Source: Spiroplasma endosymbiont of Lasioglossum villosulum (lineage in GTDB: Bacteria; Bacillota_I; Bacilli_A; Mycoplasmatales; VBWQ01). From it: a DNA stretch of 64,000 nucleotides. The translations under genes were made by a program, and so were the position numbers. Shown here in pieces: positions 45,771 through 55,916 of this stretch. The stretch covers positions 624,299 through 688,298 of the forward strand of contig NZ_OZ026539.1 in NCBI RefSeq assembly GCF_964020195.1, read 5' to 3'. Every line of letters begins with the position of its first letter. Positions within the stretch are counted from its first letter, which is position 1. The notes beneath the pieces were generated by a model that was not told the DNA's origin, did not search any database, and was given only the letters and a program-made list of their open reading frames with translations.

Positions 45771-45839
45771 CCATTTACTTTTAAACTAAAGTAATGGTTA
45801 AAAATTTAAAACTTATATTCAGTTTACAATTAAGTACTA
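45771..45839 (-). promoter_or_regulatory. double-hairpin leader (family member C)
   Basis: On the minus strand: TAGTAC (-10-like, 45834-45839), then AAACT-GAATATA-AGTTT (45809-45825), then CCATTACTTT / AAAGTAAATGG with one bulge (45771-45797) and TTTTTTAT. It precedes the ATG at 45735. Confidence 0.55.
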
Positions 45840-45898
45840 TATCAGAAAAAATTAAAGATATAAGAAATTAGATATATATATATATATAATAAATTAAT

Positions 45899-45930
45899 AA
45901 AATTGTTACTATTAATAGTAACAATTTTAT
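45899..45930. terminator. terminator of the coiled-coil gene
   Basis: Nearly palindromic AAAATTGTTACTATT / AATAGTAACAATTTT directly after the stop at 45933, T-rich on the minus strand. Confidence 0.65.
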
Positions 45931-45932
45931 TA

Positions 45933-46445
45933 TTATAAATTTGGTAAATTTGGTTTATATTCTTTTACTGTATGTTGTATATTTTGTAAATTATCTATTT
46001 TTTGATCATTTGCCTTATTTTTTATATGATTAAAATTATCATTAAGAATGGTAGGTATTTTATCTAATTTTTGGTTAAGTATTATTTCTAATTCATTAAT
46101 TTCTTTTTCCAAAATTTGGCATTCTTCTTTTAATTTTAGTGCTCTTTTTTCTTGCTCCATTACTTTTTTTCATTTCATTGTATGTCTTTGTCCACTAATT
46201 TTCATTTCTTGTCCTCATTTTTTACTTAATTCTGGATTATCTTCAATTAAATATTTATTACGTATTATTTTATATTTAGAATATAATTTTTCTTGTTCTT
46301 TTTTAGTATTTGATATTTTTATTTTTTGCTGTTTATAAAGATTATTTAATTCATTAAATTTGTCGATAAGAATTCATATTGATTCATGATATTTTTTTAT
46401 TTCTAAATTTAGTTGATTAATTTCTATTTTCTGTTTTTCAGTCAT
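45933..46445 (-). CDS. coiled-coil protein, 170 aa
   Basis: ATG at 46445 after AAAGGATAGTTAAA. Almost entirely heptad-rich Lys/Glu/Gln helix with four Trp (KKWGQEMKISGQRHTMKWKK). Short C-terminal tail with VKEYKPNLPNL. No signal peptide, no membrane segment. Function unknown; preceded by leader member B. Confidence 0.6.
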
Positions 46446-46520
46446 TTTAACTATCCTTTATAAATTAATTATTTAAAAAATAATTAATTTATATTTCCTT
46501 TCATTTTTCTAAATAAAAAA

Positions 46521-46580
46521 CTATTATTTTTATTTAAAAATAATAGGTTAAAAACTCATATCAAGTTTAACTAAATACTA
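46521..46580 (-). promoter_or_regulatory. double-hairpin leader (family member B)
   Basis: On the minus strand: TAGTAT (46575-46580), six bases, AAACT-TGATATG-AGTTT (46552-46568), then CTATTATTTTTA / TAAAAATAATAG (46521-46546) and TTTTTTAT. Spacing from the -10-like box to the first hairpin equals that of member A. It lies upstream of the ATG at 46445. Confidence 0.55.
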
Positions 46581-46753
46581 TCATATTTGATTAATAAATA
46601 TAGAAAATTGATTAGAAGATTTAAAATTATATTTCAACTCCTTTTAAATCATTGATGTTTACTCCTATTTTTGATATAAATAATTTGTATTTAAAATAAT
46701 ACAAATTTTTATTGAAAATAGAAGAATATTATTCTTAAATATTTGGTAGTTTT

Positions 46754-46787
46754 AAGAACTTTATTCACTAAAATAAAGTTCTTTTGA
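46754..46787 (+). promoter_or_regulatory. terminator-like hairpin 50 bp before mgtA
   Basis: Perfect stem AAGAACTTTAT / ATAAAGTTCTT with an 8-base loop, then TTTTGATTTT. It can be a terminator or an attenuator for mgtA. The first small hairpin of the leader family is not seen here. No magnesium-sensing (M-box) structure is recognised in 46450-46834. Confidence 0.5.
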
Positions 46788-46834
46788 TTTTAGTATACAA
46801 TTAAATTATACGTTTGAAGAAAGGTTGGTTGATA

Positions 46835-49558
46835 ATGCAATTTTTTAAAAAGAAGCATATAGAACAAAAAACAACAACCATGTTTAAACAATTTTCGCAA
46901 CTATCGAAAGAAGAAGTTATCCAACAATTAGATGGTAGTATGTACGGATTAAAAAAGGAAGAAGTAGAAGACAGACTTAAAAAATATGGTAAAAATGTTT
47001 TTTCTCATAAACGATTTGTTTGATACAAAAAATTAATGCACAATATTTTTAATCCTTTTATTATTGTTTTAATGATAATAGTTATCTATAATTTTATTAG
47101 TTACAGTGTTATTAATACTAATACTGATAAAAATGTTGATTTGTACAGTGCTATTATTGTTTTAGTAATGATTATTTTGAGTGTTTTTATATCTTACTTT
47201 CAAGATTATCGTTCCTATAAATCTTCAGAAAAATTACGACAATTAATTGAAACAACAGCCAGTGTTTTTCGGTTTAGTAATAAAAATAAAAAAATTGATT
47301 TTAATGCTTTAAATAGTGTTGCCAATTTTACAAAAGAAGTATTAATTGAAAATTTAGTACCAGGTGATATTATTTTCTTATCTTCTGGTGATATGATTCC
47401 TGCTGACGTTCGAATTTTAGTTTCAACCGATCTATTTATTAATCAATCGGCACTAACTGGTGAAACATTTCCTGTTGAAAAACACGCTATTAATACTAAA
47501 GATGATAATAAAAAAAGTAGTATCCTAGAATTAGAAAACATATGTTTTATGGGTACTAGTATTGTTTCAGGTGGTGCTATTGCTATTGTTATTGCATCAG
47601 GTGTTAATACTTATTTTGGATCAATTGCTAGTGCAGTAACTAGTAAACGTCCTGTTACTAGTTTTAGTAAAGGTATTAAAAAAGTTACTTACATTCTTAT
47701 TGGTTTTATGTGTGTAATGGTACCATTAATATTTATTGTTAATGTAATTACTAAAAATAATATTTTAACAGCGTTAATATTTTCAATATCAGTTGCTGTT
47801 GGTATTACCCCCGAAATGCTACCAATGATTGTTAGTGCTAACTTAGCAAAAGGTGCAATTAGATTATCACATAAAAAAGTAATTGTTAAAAATTTAACTA
47901 GTATTCAAAGTTTTGGTGCAATGGATGTTTTATGCACTGATAAAACTGGTACTTTAACTGAGGATAGAATTGAGTTGGTTAAACACTTAGATCCAGAAGG
48001 TGTTGAATCAAACAAAGTTTTAGAAATGGCATATTTAAATAGTTCTTTACAAACTGGATTAAAAAATAATATTGATAAAACAATTGTCCAACACATTAAA
48101 GCTCATCATAATAAAATAGTTGAAATGCCCTATCGTAAAATTGATGAAATACCTTTTGATTTTATAAGAAGACGAATGTCAATAGTAGTTTCAAAAGATA
48201 AAATTAATAATACTTTAATTTGCAAAGGAGCAGTAGAAGAAATATTAAAAATTTGTACTAAAGTTGAAATTGGAGGGAAAGTAATTGCCTTAACTGATAA
48301 AATTAAAGAAAATGTTTTAAAATTAAGTACGGAATTAAATAATGATGGTTTACGAGTAATTGCAATTGGTTATCAAGACTTTGCTAGTGACAAAACAATT
48401 TTTAAAATAGAAGATGAATCTAATTTAGTTTTATTAGGATATATAGGTTTTTTAGATGTACCTAAACCTAGCGCTATTAAAGCAATAACAACTCTTAATC
48501 AACACGGAATTGATGTTAAAATTTTGACTGGTGATAATGAAATTGTTACTAAAGCAATTTGTAAAAAGGTGGGGTTAGAACCAGGAATTCCTTTATTAGG
48601 TAGTGACATTGAAGATATGGATGATCAACATTTACAAGCATTAGTAAATAAAACTACTATTTTTGCGAAAATGGACCCATTACAAAAATCAAGAATTATT
48701 GATATTTTAAAGTTAAATGGTCACACTGTTGGCTTTTTAGGTGATGGTATTAATGATGCTGTTGCTTTGCATCACGCTGATGTTGGAATATCTGTTAATA
48801 GTGCTACTGATATTGCCAAAGAAGCATCTGATATTATTTTATTAGAAAAAGATTTAGATGTTTTAGAGCAAGGAGTGATCAGTGGTAGAAATACTTTTGG
48901 TAATATTTTAAAATATATTAAAATTACTATTTCCTCTAATTTTGGTAATTCATTAAGTATTTTAATTGCTTCAATTTGATTACCTTTTTTACCAATGATG
49001 GCAATTCAAATTTTACTACAAAATTTATTATATGATATTTCTCAATTAGCAATTCCTTGAGATAGGGTTGATGAAGACTTTATTAAAAAACCACAAAAAT
49101 GAAATGCAAAAAGCATTTTACCTTTTGCATTCTGGAATGGACCGCTAAGTTCAATATTTGATATAACCACCTTTTTATTTTTAGGATACGGTTTACATAT
49201 ATTTGCCAATTTTGTTAATGTAGATCCTAATAGTGCTGCTGGCATATATCAACAATCATTATTTCATACTGGATGATTTATTTTAGGAGTTACTTCACAA
49301 ACATTAATTGTACAATTATTACGAACTTCTAAGGTACCTTTTATTCAAAGCATGCCATCTCATCAGCTATTTTTAACAACAATTATAATTACTATTATTG
49401 GCATTAGTATTCCATATACACAATTAGGAGCTACTATTGGTTTAACACCAATTCCTTTAATTTTTTATGCTTATTTAGCTGGCGTTGTCATTGTTTATTT
49501 CATTGCTAGTCAATTATTAAAAATGATATATATAAAGGTTAATAAACGCTGATTGTAA
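46835..49558 (+). CDS. mgtA: P-type ATPase, magnesium-import type
   Basis: 907 aa. The start is taken at the ATG at 46835 with AAGAAAGG upstream; a TTG at 46814 would overlap that site. N-terminal actuator region, TGETFPVEK (TGE loop), GITPEMLPMIV in membrane helix 4 (the Mg-type variant of the ion site), phosphorylated D369 in LCTDKTGTLTED, KGAVEEILK (nucleotide site), ILTGDNE and GFLGDGINDAVAL. Ten membrane segments, with the C-terminal group intact. Imports Mg2+ using ATP. Confidence 0.9.
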
Positions 49559-49609
49559 ACTAAATTTTAATTTTAAGATAAATGTATTCGATTTTTTTAA
49601 AAATTATGA

Positions 49610-49675
49610 TATAAATAAGTGTAAAACTAAAGAAAGTTTTTGTATTCCTGTTACTTTATTAAAAGTAACAGGAAT
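49610..49675 (+). promoter_or_regulatory. double-hairpin leader (family member D)
   Basis: TATAAA (49610-49615), seven bases, AAAACT-AAAGA-AAGTTTT (about 49623-49640), then ATTCCTGTTACTTT / AAAGTAACAGGAAT (49645-49675). It can also end the mgtA transcript. It lies 30 bp before the ankyrin-protein gene. Confidence 0.55.
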
Positions 49676-49705
49676 TTCATATTATAGATAGGAACAGATA
49701 AAAGT

Positions 49706-51292
49706 ATGCTAACATTAAATTACCTTATTGATCAATTTCAAAATAAAAAAATTCAATTTTCTATTATTGAAGATTTTATGAATAATCCAAACATTAGTGA
49801 TGAGGAAGTTATTGGTTTAGATAATAACAATAGAAATGCCCTTCATAATAGTTTTTTATTAGATTTAGATGAAGGAGCAGAAATAGAAGATGAATATAAC
49901 TATGATCCACACGAGGAAGGTTGAGAAACTTCAAGTGAATTAATAGAATTTACAACTAATAAAATAAAACTTATTAATTGATTAATAAATTTTAAAAAAA
50001 ATGATAAAAATTTTTTAAATCAACAAGATATTGAAGGAAATTCACCTTTACATTTAGCAATTATGAAACAATATATTGTAGACTGAAAACTTGGAGGAGA
50101 GTTTAAAAATATAGCAAAGCAACTAATTAATAATTCACAAGTTAATCCCAATTTAGTAAATTTGCAAAATGAAACTCCATTTTGCAAATTATTAATACAA
50201 GAAATTAATAAAGCTGATGCATATCCGACAAATAAAGAAATTCGTGAATTAGTTAATGATTTTCAAAATAATTCTCATTTTAATATTAATAGTGTTAATA
50301 TTAAAAATCAAAATCTTTTACATATTATTGCTAAAGAAGGTAATAAAACTGATTTTAGAATTAATTTTGCCATCACTAAAAAAACTAATTTTTATCAAAT
50401 AGATGATAATGGTAATATACCTTATGAAATAGCAATCCTAAACAACAATTTTGATATGTTAGAAATAATAGAAAATTGCAAATATTTTGATATTAATACA
50501 CCTATTGATGAGTTTAATAACACTATATTACATAGAGCAATTAGAAGTAATAATAAAAAAATTATAAGAACACTATTATTAAAAAATGAAAATGGTGATT
50601 TAGAAATTAATTTTGATATTAAAAATAAAAATAATGAAAAACCTTTTAAATTTGAAGATATGATAATTGATTGATTACATCAATTACCAAGAAATCAAAA
50701 TCAAATTGAAATGATGATTATTGATTTTTTAATAACAAATGAATGTAATTATAATAATTATATAACTAGAGAAGGATTAACTTGATGAACTTTAGCTATT
50801 AAATATAACTTAAAAGAAGTTACTAATTATTTGGTTAATAGTGTATTAACTGATATTAAAAAAATAGATAGTAATCCTTTTAAAAATAAAAATTATCTTC
50901 TTGATAATGAGATAAAAGAAGAAGTAGATAGTATGTTAGATGATTTATCATATGTTGATTCAAAAATTATAACATTTATTAAAAAACTTCCAAATTGTTC
51001 TAATTTTAATGAATTACAAAAAGATGTTTTAGAACAACGAGTAACTGCTTTTCATAATTTCAAAAAATATCAAACTGATCAAAATTTATCTGATAATGAA
51101 AAAGCAATTTTTAAGATATACCTAGATGCAATATTAGATGAAGATGATACAAATTGATCAGAAGAAAAGAAAACAGATTTTAATAAAGTAAAAGAATGAT
51201 TAACAAAAGAAGAAGTTAACAAAGAAAAGCGTAAATTAGAAAATACAGAAAAAAATGATAGCGAAAAAAGAAGAAAGTTATCAATTGGATAA
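49706..51292 (+). CDS. ankyrin-repeat protein, 528 aa
   Basis: ATG after GATAGGAACAGATAAAAGT. Several TGA codons are Trp. Ankyrin-like units: NNRNALHNSFLLDLDEG, DIEGNSPLHLAIMKQ, NLQNETPFCKLLIQEIN, NIKNQNLLHIIAKEGN, DNGNIPYEIAILNNN, EFNNTILHRAIRSNN and REGLTWWTLAIKYN. No signal peptide or membrane segment. The last 25 residues are strongly charged with two basic clusters (KEKRKLE and EKRRKLSIG) resembling a nuclear-localisation signal. Ankyrin proteins of insect endosymbionts often act on host proteins; that role is inferred. Confidence 0.78.
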
Positions 51293-51509
51293 CTACTACT
51301 AAAACTTTTCTTAAAAATTAATATTTTAATAAAAATAACTGTAAAATAATAATAAATAGTTTCCATATTATTTATAAAAATAGATAAACATTATTGTAAA
51401 GTTAATTAAATTTGTTAATATTGTTACGTTGTATAAATAAAAATATTTTTATTTTTCAAAATATATATTAATTTTCTTTATTATATTAGATTTAAGGGAG
51501 CAAAAATAA

Positions 51510-51929
51510 ATGAAAAAAATACAAATAATAACAATATTATTATTTATTTTAACTATTTTATTTATAATTTCTGGTTTAATTCTCATAGATTTTTGTGATT
51601 ATCATTCTCATATTCGTAATCAAACAACGTTAAAGTTTGAAAATATAGAAAGAAATGGATTTCAAATATTAGCTATAACTAGCACATATCATATTTTAGA
51701 ATATTCACCAAAATACGTATGTTATATAAGTCAAAATATTGGAAATTATTATAATTGAATAGAATTACAAATTGGATTTATTTTTTGTATAATTTTAACT
51801 CCAATTTTTGGATTTTTTACTATTGCATTAACTTTTTTAATTATTGGTTTAAAAGTAAAAATAAAAAATAATAATTTTTGAGATGCAATCGAAAATTGTG
51901 AAATAATTAACAATTACTATATTCATTAA
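51510..51929 (+). CDS. membrane protein with three hydrophobic helices, 139 aa
   Basis: ATG after TTTAAGGGAGCAAAAATAA. Membrane segments near residues 5-27 (ITILLFILTILFIISGLILI) and 85-120. The loop between them contains two Cys and several His and Tyr. No family recognised. Confidence 0.6.
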
Positions 51930-52070
51930 AATTTAATAATTTATATTTATTATTAATATTTCAATACTAACAATAATATATTATTTTTTACTATTATTAT
52001 TTTTCTACATTTCAATAATGTTAAATGTTATTATATTTATATAGTTTAAAATGATATATAGGTGATATAA

Positions 52071-53570
52071 ATGAAATTAAAAATAAAAAATATTGGTCCT
52101 TTTAATGATACTTCTTTAATTATTGGTGATATTACTATTATTGCTGGTGTTAATGATACTGGTAAAAGTTACTTAAGTAGGTTAGTTTTTGCAATGGTGA
52201 AAATTGCTACTAGTGATATTAAGTCAGAAATAATTAAGAATTTTTTTAACTTTGCTGAAGATACTTTTACATAAATTGAAAATACTGGTAGTAATTTTCT
52301 TGAAACAAATTTTAATAGTAGTGAAAAAGAAAGTACTTTATTTAAAGAAATTGAATCTATTTATAATAATATTAATCTAAATAATAAAACATTTATGCAA
52401 AAATGAATAACAAATTTCAACTATAAAATTGAAAAATTTAATAATTTTTGAATTAATTTATTAACAGACTATCATCAATTGCTAAAAATAAATGATGATT
52501 TAATTACCAAAACATTACAAAGAATTGAATTAGATACTAATAAAGATAGTTACAAAATTAAAATTATTAAATATACAATTAATATTATTAATAATGATAT
52601 TTTACAAACCTTAGAATTATTTAATAATAAAGATACTGATATCATTTCATATTTAATGGCTAATATTCTTCGTGAAAACTTTCATGGTGAAAACTTAAGA
52701 AATAAAAAATATAATAATAAAGATAGTTATTTAAAACTTAGTTTAGACAATAACAAAACTTTAACGATCAATATTAATGAAAATAATAAATTTTCTTTAG
52801 AACATGAGTTTAATTATTTAGAAAATATTATTGAAAATTCAATAATTGATGCTACTTATATTAGTGATACTGACCAAATTTTAAATTTAATGATTGAAGA
52901 AAGTCTTAGTAAAAAACAATCATCATATATGTTAGAGAGTGAAAAATTAAAATTATCATTAAATAACATTTTCAAATTTAAAAAGTGTCACTACTTAGAT
53001 GATTTTAAAAATAAAATTAATATTCAAAAAAATATTGAACAGTATAGTAATTTGAAATTAGTATTAATTAAACAAAAAATTAATCAAGAACTTGAAAACT
53101 ATTTTGGTAATGAAAATAAAATTAACTTTGAAAATGGTAGTTTAACTAAAAATGGTATTACCATTAAACTTGCTAACTCCTCACGTGGATTAAAAATTAT
53201 TCAATCATTTAAAGAAATGGTTAAAAGTGACTTTTTTAAAGAAGGTAACTTAGTAATTATTGATGAACCCGAAGCCTATATTCATCCAGAATGATAATAT
53301 TTATTTACTAAACTATTATTAAATATTTCTAAAATAATTAATTTTAAATTAATTATTTCAACACATAGTCCATATATTCTTGAAACAATAACTTCACTAG
53401 CAAGTCGTGACTTTAAAAACTTAAATTTTAAATATAATTTTATTAATAAAGATAAAAATTTTGATTCTTGTATAATTGAAGAGAATAGTTTAGATCACAT
53501 TAATGAAGCTTTAAGTTATCCATATAGGGAGTTAGACGAATATGAATTTAAATGAGACATTAAAAAATAA
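52071..53570 (+). pseudogene. AAA/ABC-type ATPase of a two-gene cassette, two nonsense codons
   Basis: ATG after ATAGGTGATATAA. MKLKIKNIGPFNDTSLIIGD with Walker A AGVNDTGKSYL is the N-terminus of an SMC-like (AAA_15/OLD-type) ATPase. The frame is broken by TAA at 52272 (codon 68) and TAA at 53295 (codon 409) in HPEW-stop-YLF, where relatives have a Gln. Signature ANSSRGLKIIQSF and Walker B LVIIDEPEAYIHPE, then IISTHSPYILE (switch). Reading through both stops gives 499 aa to 53570. In an operon with a nuclease-like gene, as in ATPase-effector defence systems. Confidence 0.7.
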
Positions 53571-54103
53571 TTTAATATTTATTTATAAAAAAAATAAAAA
53601 AAACATTTCGTTTGTTATCTTATAGTACTGCTTCTAAAACATATTCTTCAGATTCTGAAGAATATGCAATTGATGGTGATAATCTTAAACTTTTATGTTG
53701 TAGTCATTCACGTGGTATTAAGTCAATTGATGCTATCACTTATAATAAAAGAAATGAATTTTTATTCATTGAATTTAAAATTCAAAAACATTTTCATGAA
53801 GATATTATTAATGATTTATCAAAAAAATTTACTGATAGCTTTATTTGTTTTCAACATAATATTGATAAAAAACATGAAATTTCTTTTGACAAAATTAAAT
53901 GTTTTTTTGTATTTAATATTAGAAGAGAAACTGATCGTAATATTAGAAATATCAAAAGAATTAAAAAGAAATTAAATAATAAAGTTGATGAATTAAATAA
54001 AGAACATCGCATTTCTTTAAATTTTAAAATCATTTATTCGTCAACTTTTGATCATAGTATTGATTATTTTAAAATGGATGACTACTTTAGTGAAGTTAAG
54101 TAA
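53542..54103 (+). pseudogene. nuclease-like partner of the ATPase, frameshifted in A-runs
   Basis: ATG at 53542 overlaps the ATPase end. MNLNETLKNNLIFIYKKNK enters runs of A near 53588-53608; the frame must shift there to reach LLSYSTASKTYSSD. The body has SIDAITYNKRNEFLFIEFKI, an Asp followed by E-F-K, the pattern of a PD-(D/E)xK nuclease core. The downstream part is Lys-rich and helical. A perfect palindrome lies at 53639-53665. Function inferred: DNA- or RNA-cutting effector of the cassette. Confidence 0.55.
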
Positions 54104-54116
54104 AATTTATATTTTA

Positions 54117-54168
54117 AAATGAAAAATGCACCGTAATTAGATTATAAAATCATTATGGCGCATTTTAT
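54117..54168. terminator. bidirectional terminator between the cassette and the repeat gene
   Basis: Long imperfect stem AAATGCACCGTAAT..ATT / AAT..ATTATGGCGCATTTT with A- and T-runs on the outside. Confidence 0.65.
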
Positions 54169-54280
54169 TTTTATTTTACTAAAATTTTTTTAGTAAACTT
54201 TTTTGATTTACTTGTTGTAAGTTTTGTATTATTTACTACTGGTTTTAATTTGTCAAAATTAACATTTTTAATATCATTAT

Positions 54281-54876
54281 TTAGTTCTTGATTTTTACAA
54301 ATTTTATATATTTTTTTATTCTTTCATTTTTTAACATTGACTTTCTTGCTTTATAAATCTTAAATGCTATAACTGATCCAATTACTCCACCAATTGCATA
54401 TGGCATAATTTTAATTAAAGTTTCAATTCCTGAAAAAAATGAAGTAATACCATTATAAAATGATTCAATATTATTACCAATATTATTAAAGAAAGTTTTT
54501 ACATTATTACCAAAATCTTTAAAGGCAGTTTCAAAATTATGAACAAATGTTTGAAAACCTTCACTAATTTCATTACTCAGAGATTGAAACTCCTTACCTA
54601 AATCATTAAAAAAAATTCTACATCATTACTAACAATTTGAAAACCTTCACTAATTTCATTACCAAGAGATTGAAACTCCTTACCTAAATCATTAAAGACA
54701 TTACTTGCATCATTGTTAAAATATTGAAAATTAGTATTTAAATCTTTTGTAAATACTTCAAATTCTGAACTTATATTATCACCAAAATTATTAAAGAAAG
54801 TTTCAGTATCATTTCCAAAAGACTGAAACTGTGAACCTAGATCATTAAACAAGTCTTCGATAGGATCAAAATGCAT
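54281..54876 (-). pseudogene. tandem-repeat membrane protein, frame lost at a T8 run
   Basis: ATG at 54876 after AAAGGAGGATTACTT. MHFDPIEDLFNDLGSQFQSF is followed by helical repeats; NDLGKEFQSLGNEISEGFQ occurs twice. The two repeats are 86 bp apart, one base short of 29 codons, and the missing base is in a run of eight T (minus strand) near 54608-54615. With nine T the protein continues FQTFVHNFETAFKDFGNN...FYNGITSFFSG, a membrane segment IMPYAIGGVIGSVIAFKIY and a basic tail to 54281. As it stands it stops after 92 residues. Function unknown. Confidence 0.65.
54555..54697 (-). repeat. two direct repeats of about 56 bp
   Basis: Units at 54555-54610 and 54641-54696 are nearly identical; offset 86 bp. 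They encode the repeat of the protein above and could recombine or slip. Confidence 0.7.
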
Positions 54877-54936
54877 AAGTAATCCTCCTTTAAACTATAT
54901 CTGATTTTATTATTTGTTTCATTAACATATATGATA

Positions 54937-55704
54937 TTACATAGAAATAAGAGGTTTTTGGTTTTCTTGTTTATCAGTAACAGGTTTTGAAGATGAACTT
55001 ATAGACATTAAATTAGCAGCATTTATTACATCTTGAGAAATAGGATTACCCTTATTTAAAGTAGCAAAAGTCATAGGAGCAGTAGATAATGTGTTTGCTA
55101 ATTCTTTTGTAAGAATATCATCGACTGAATTATTTTGAATACTCAATTCTTTTAATTGTTGTTCTTGCTTTTGAAATTTTGCATCTAATTTCATGTTTCG
55201 TAATAAAAGTTCTCTCTTTTTTATTGCTTCTTCTTTTAATGCTAATTTTTTTTCAAAATCAGTATACAAACTATTTTCTTTGTTTTGTTCAAATTCTTCT
55301 TCGGATTCTGAATCTGATGAATTATTTATATTTTCTAATAGCATGTTTTGTAATTTTTCTTGTCGTTTTGCTTTTTTTTCAGCAATATTAGCTTTGTAAT
55401 TTTGTTTTACAACAGATCCTATTATTGCTCCACCAACAGCTGATGAAATTCCAACAGGCACATCAAAAATAGTATTAGGATTATTATCAGTAAGTCCTGC
55501 ACCAAATCCACCTGCTAAAAATCCTATCGCACCACCTAATGTTGGTGCATGATTAGTAGCAATTTTTCCCGCTTTTTTTGCTGTACTTTTTGTTTTGGAT
55601 ATCATTTCTTCTTGTATTGCTTTTTGTTTTTTATAATTTTGAAAATTTTTATATTCTTTTTCTGTCATTTGTATATTTTGTATATTTTGTATATTTTTAG
55701 GCAT
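54937..55704 (-). CDS. membrane-associated coiled-coil protein, 255 aa
   Basis: ATG at 55704 after GAAAGGAAGATAAAAAGAT. Near-perfect N-terminal mini-repeat NIQNIQNIQ, charged helix, then a glycine-rich hydrophobic region (TLGGAIGFLAGGFGAGL and ISSAVGGAIIGSV) and a long charged coiled coil with an acidic Ser/Glu patch (SSDSESEEEFEQ). C-terminus polar. It resembles the glycine-zipper protein at 18446 in its middle region only. Function unknown. Confidence 0.65.
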   Translation of the reverse strand: MPKNIQNIQNIQMTEKEYKNFQNYKKQKAIQEEMISKTKSTAKKAGKIATNHAPTLGGAIGFLAGGFGAGLTDNNPNTIFDVPVGISSAVGGAIIGSVVKQNYKANIAEKKAKRQEKLQNMLLENINNSSDSESEEEFEQNKENSLYTDFEKKLALKEEAIKKRELLLRNMKLDAKFQKQEQQLKELSIQNNSVDDILTKELANTLSTAPMTFATLNKGNPISQDVINAANLMSISSSSKPVTDKQENQKPLISM

Positions 55705-55746
55705 ATCTTTTTATCTTCCTTTCAAATATTTTAATTTAATAAAAAA

Positions 55747-55819
55747 CCTAATATAAAGAAATATCTATATTAGGATTGGACATTTATTAAATTATAATTT
55801 ATTTTTTTTAATATGTCAA
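55747..55819 (-). promoter_or_regulatory. consensus promoter plus terminator-like leader (family member E)
   Basis: On the minus strand: TTGACA (55814-55819), 17-base spacer, TATAAT (55791-55796), a leader, then CCTAATATA / TATATTAGG (55747-55774) and TTTTTTATT before the ATG at 55704. The first small AAACT hairpin is missing. Placement of a terminator-like hairpin between promoter and gene is explicit here. Confidence 0.65.
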
Positions 55820-55916
55820 TTAAAATTCTTTTTTTGTCATTATTTAGTGATAATTTCCTATTAGTTATCGAGTAAAAATTTCCCAAAAGTGAAGTTAAAT
55901 ATACTTGGTGATAAAT

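Noticed and set aside
45872-45889. AT dinucleotide run as a regulatory repeat
   Set aside because: A short (AT)9 tract is unremarkable in such an AT-rich genome and lies between genes without other signals.
46446-46834. Magnesium riboswitch (M-box) ahead of mgtA
   Set aside because: Only a single terminator-like hairpin is recognisable; no M-box core could be found by eye.
55179-55734. Plus-strand hydrophobic open frames opposite the 255-aa gene
   Set aside because: Poly-Phe/Leu composition is the complement of the Lys/Glu-rich coiled coil on the minus strand; no starts with binding sites.
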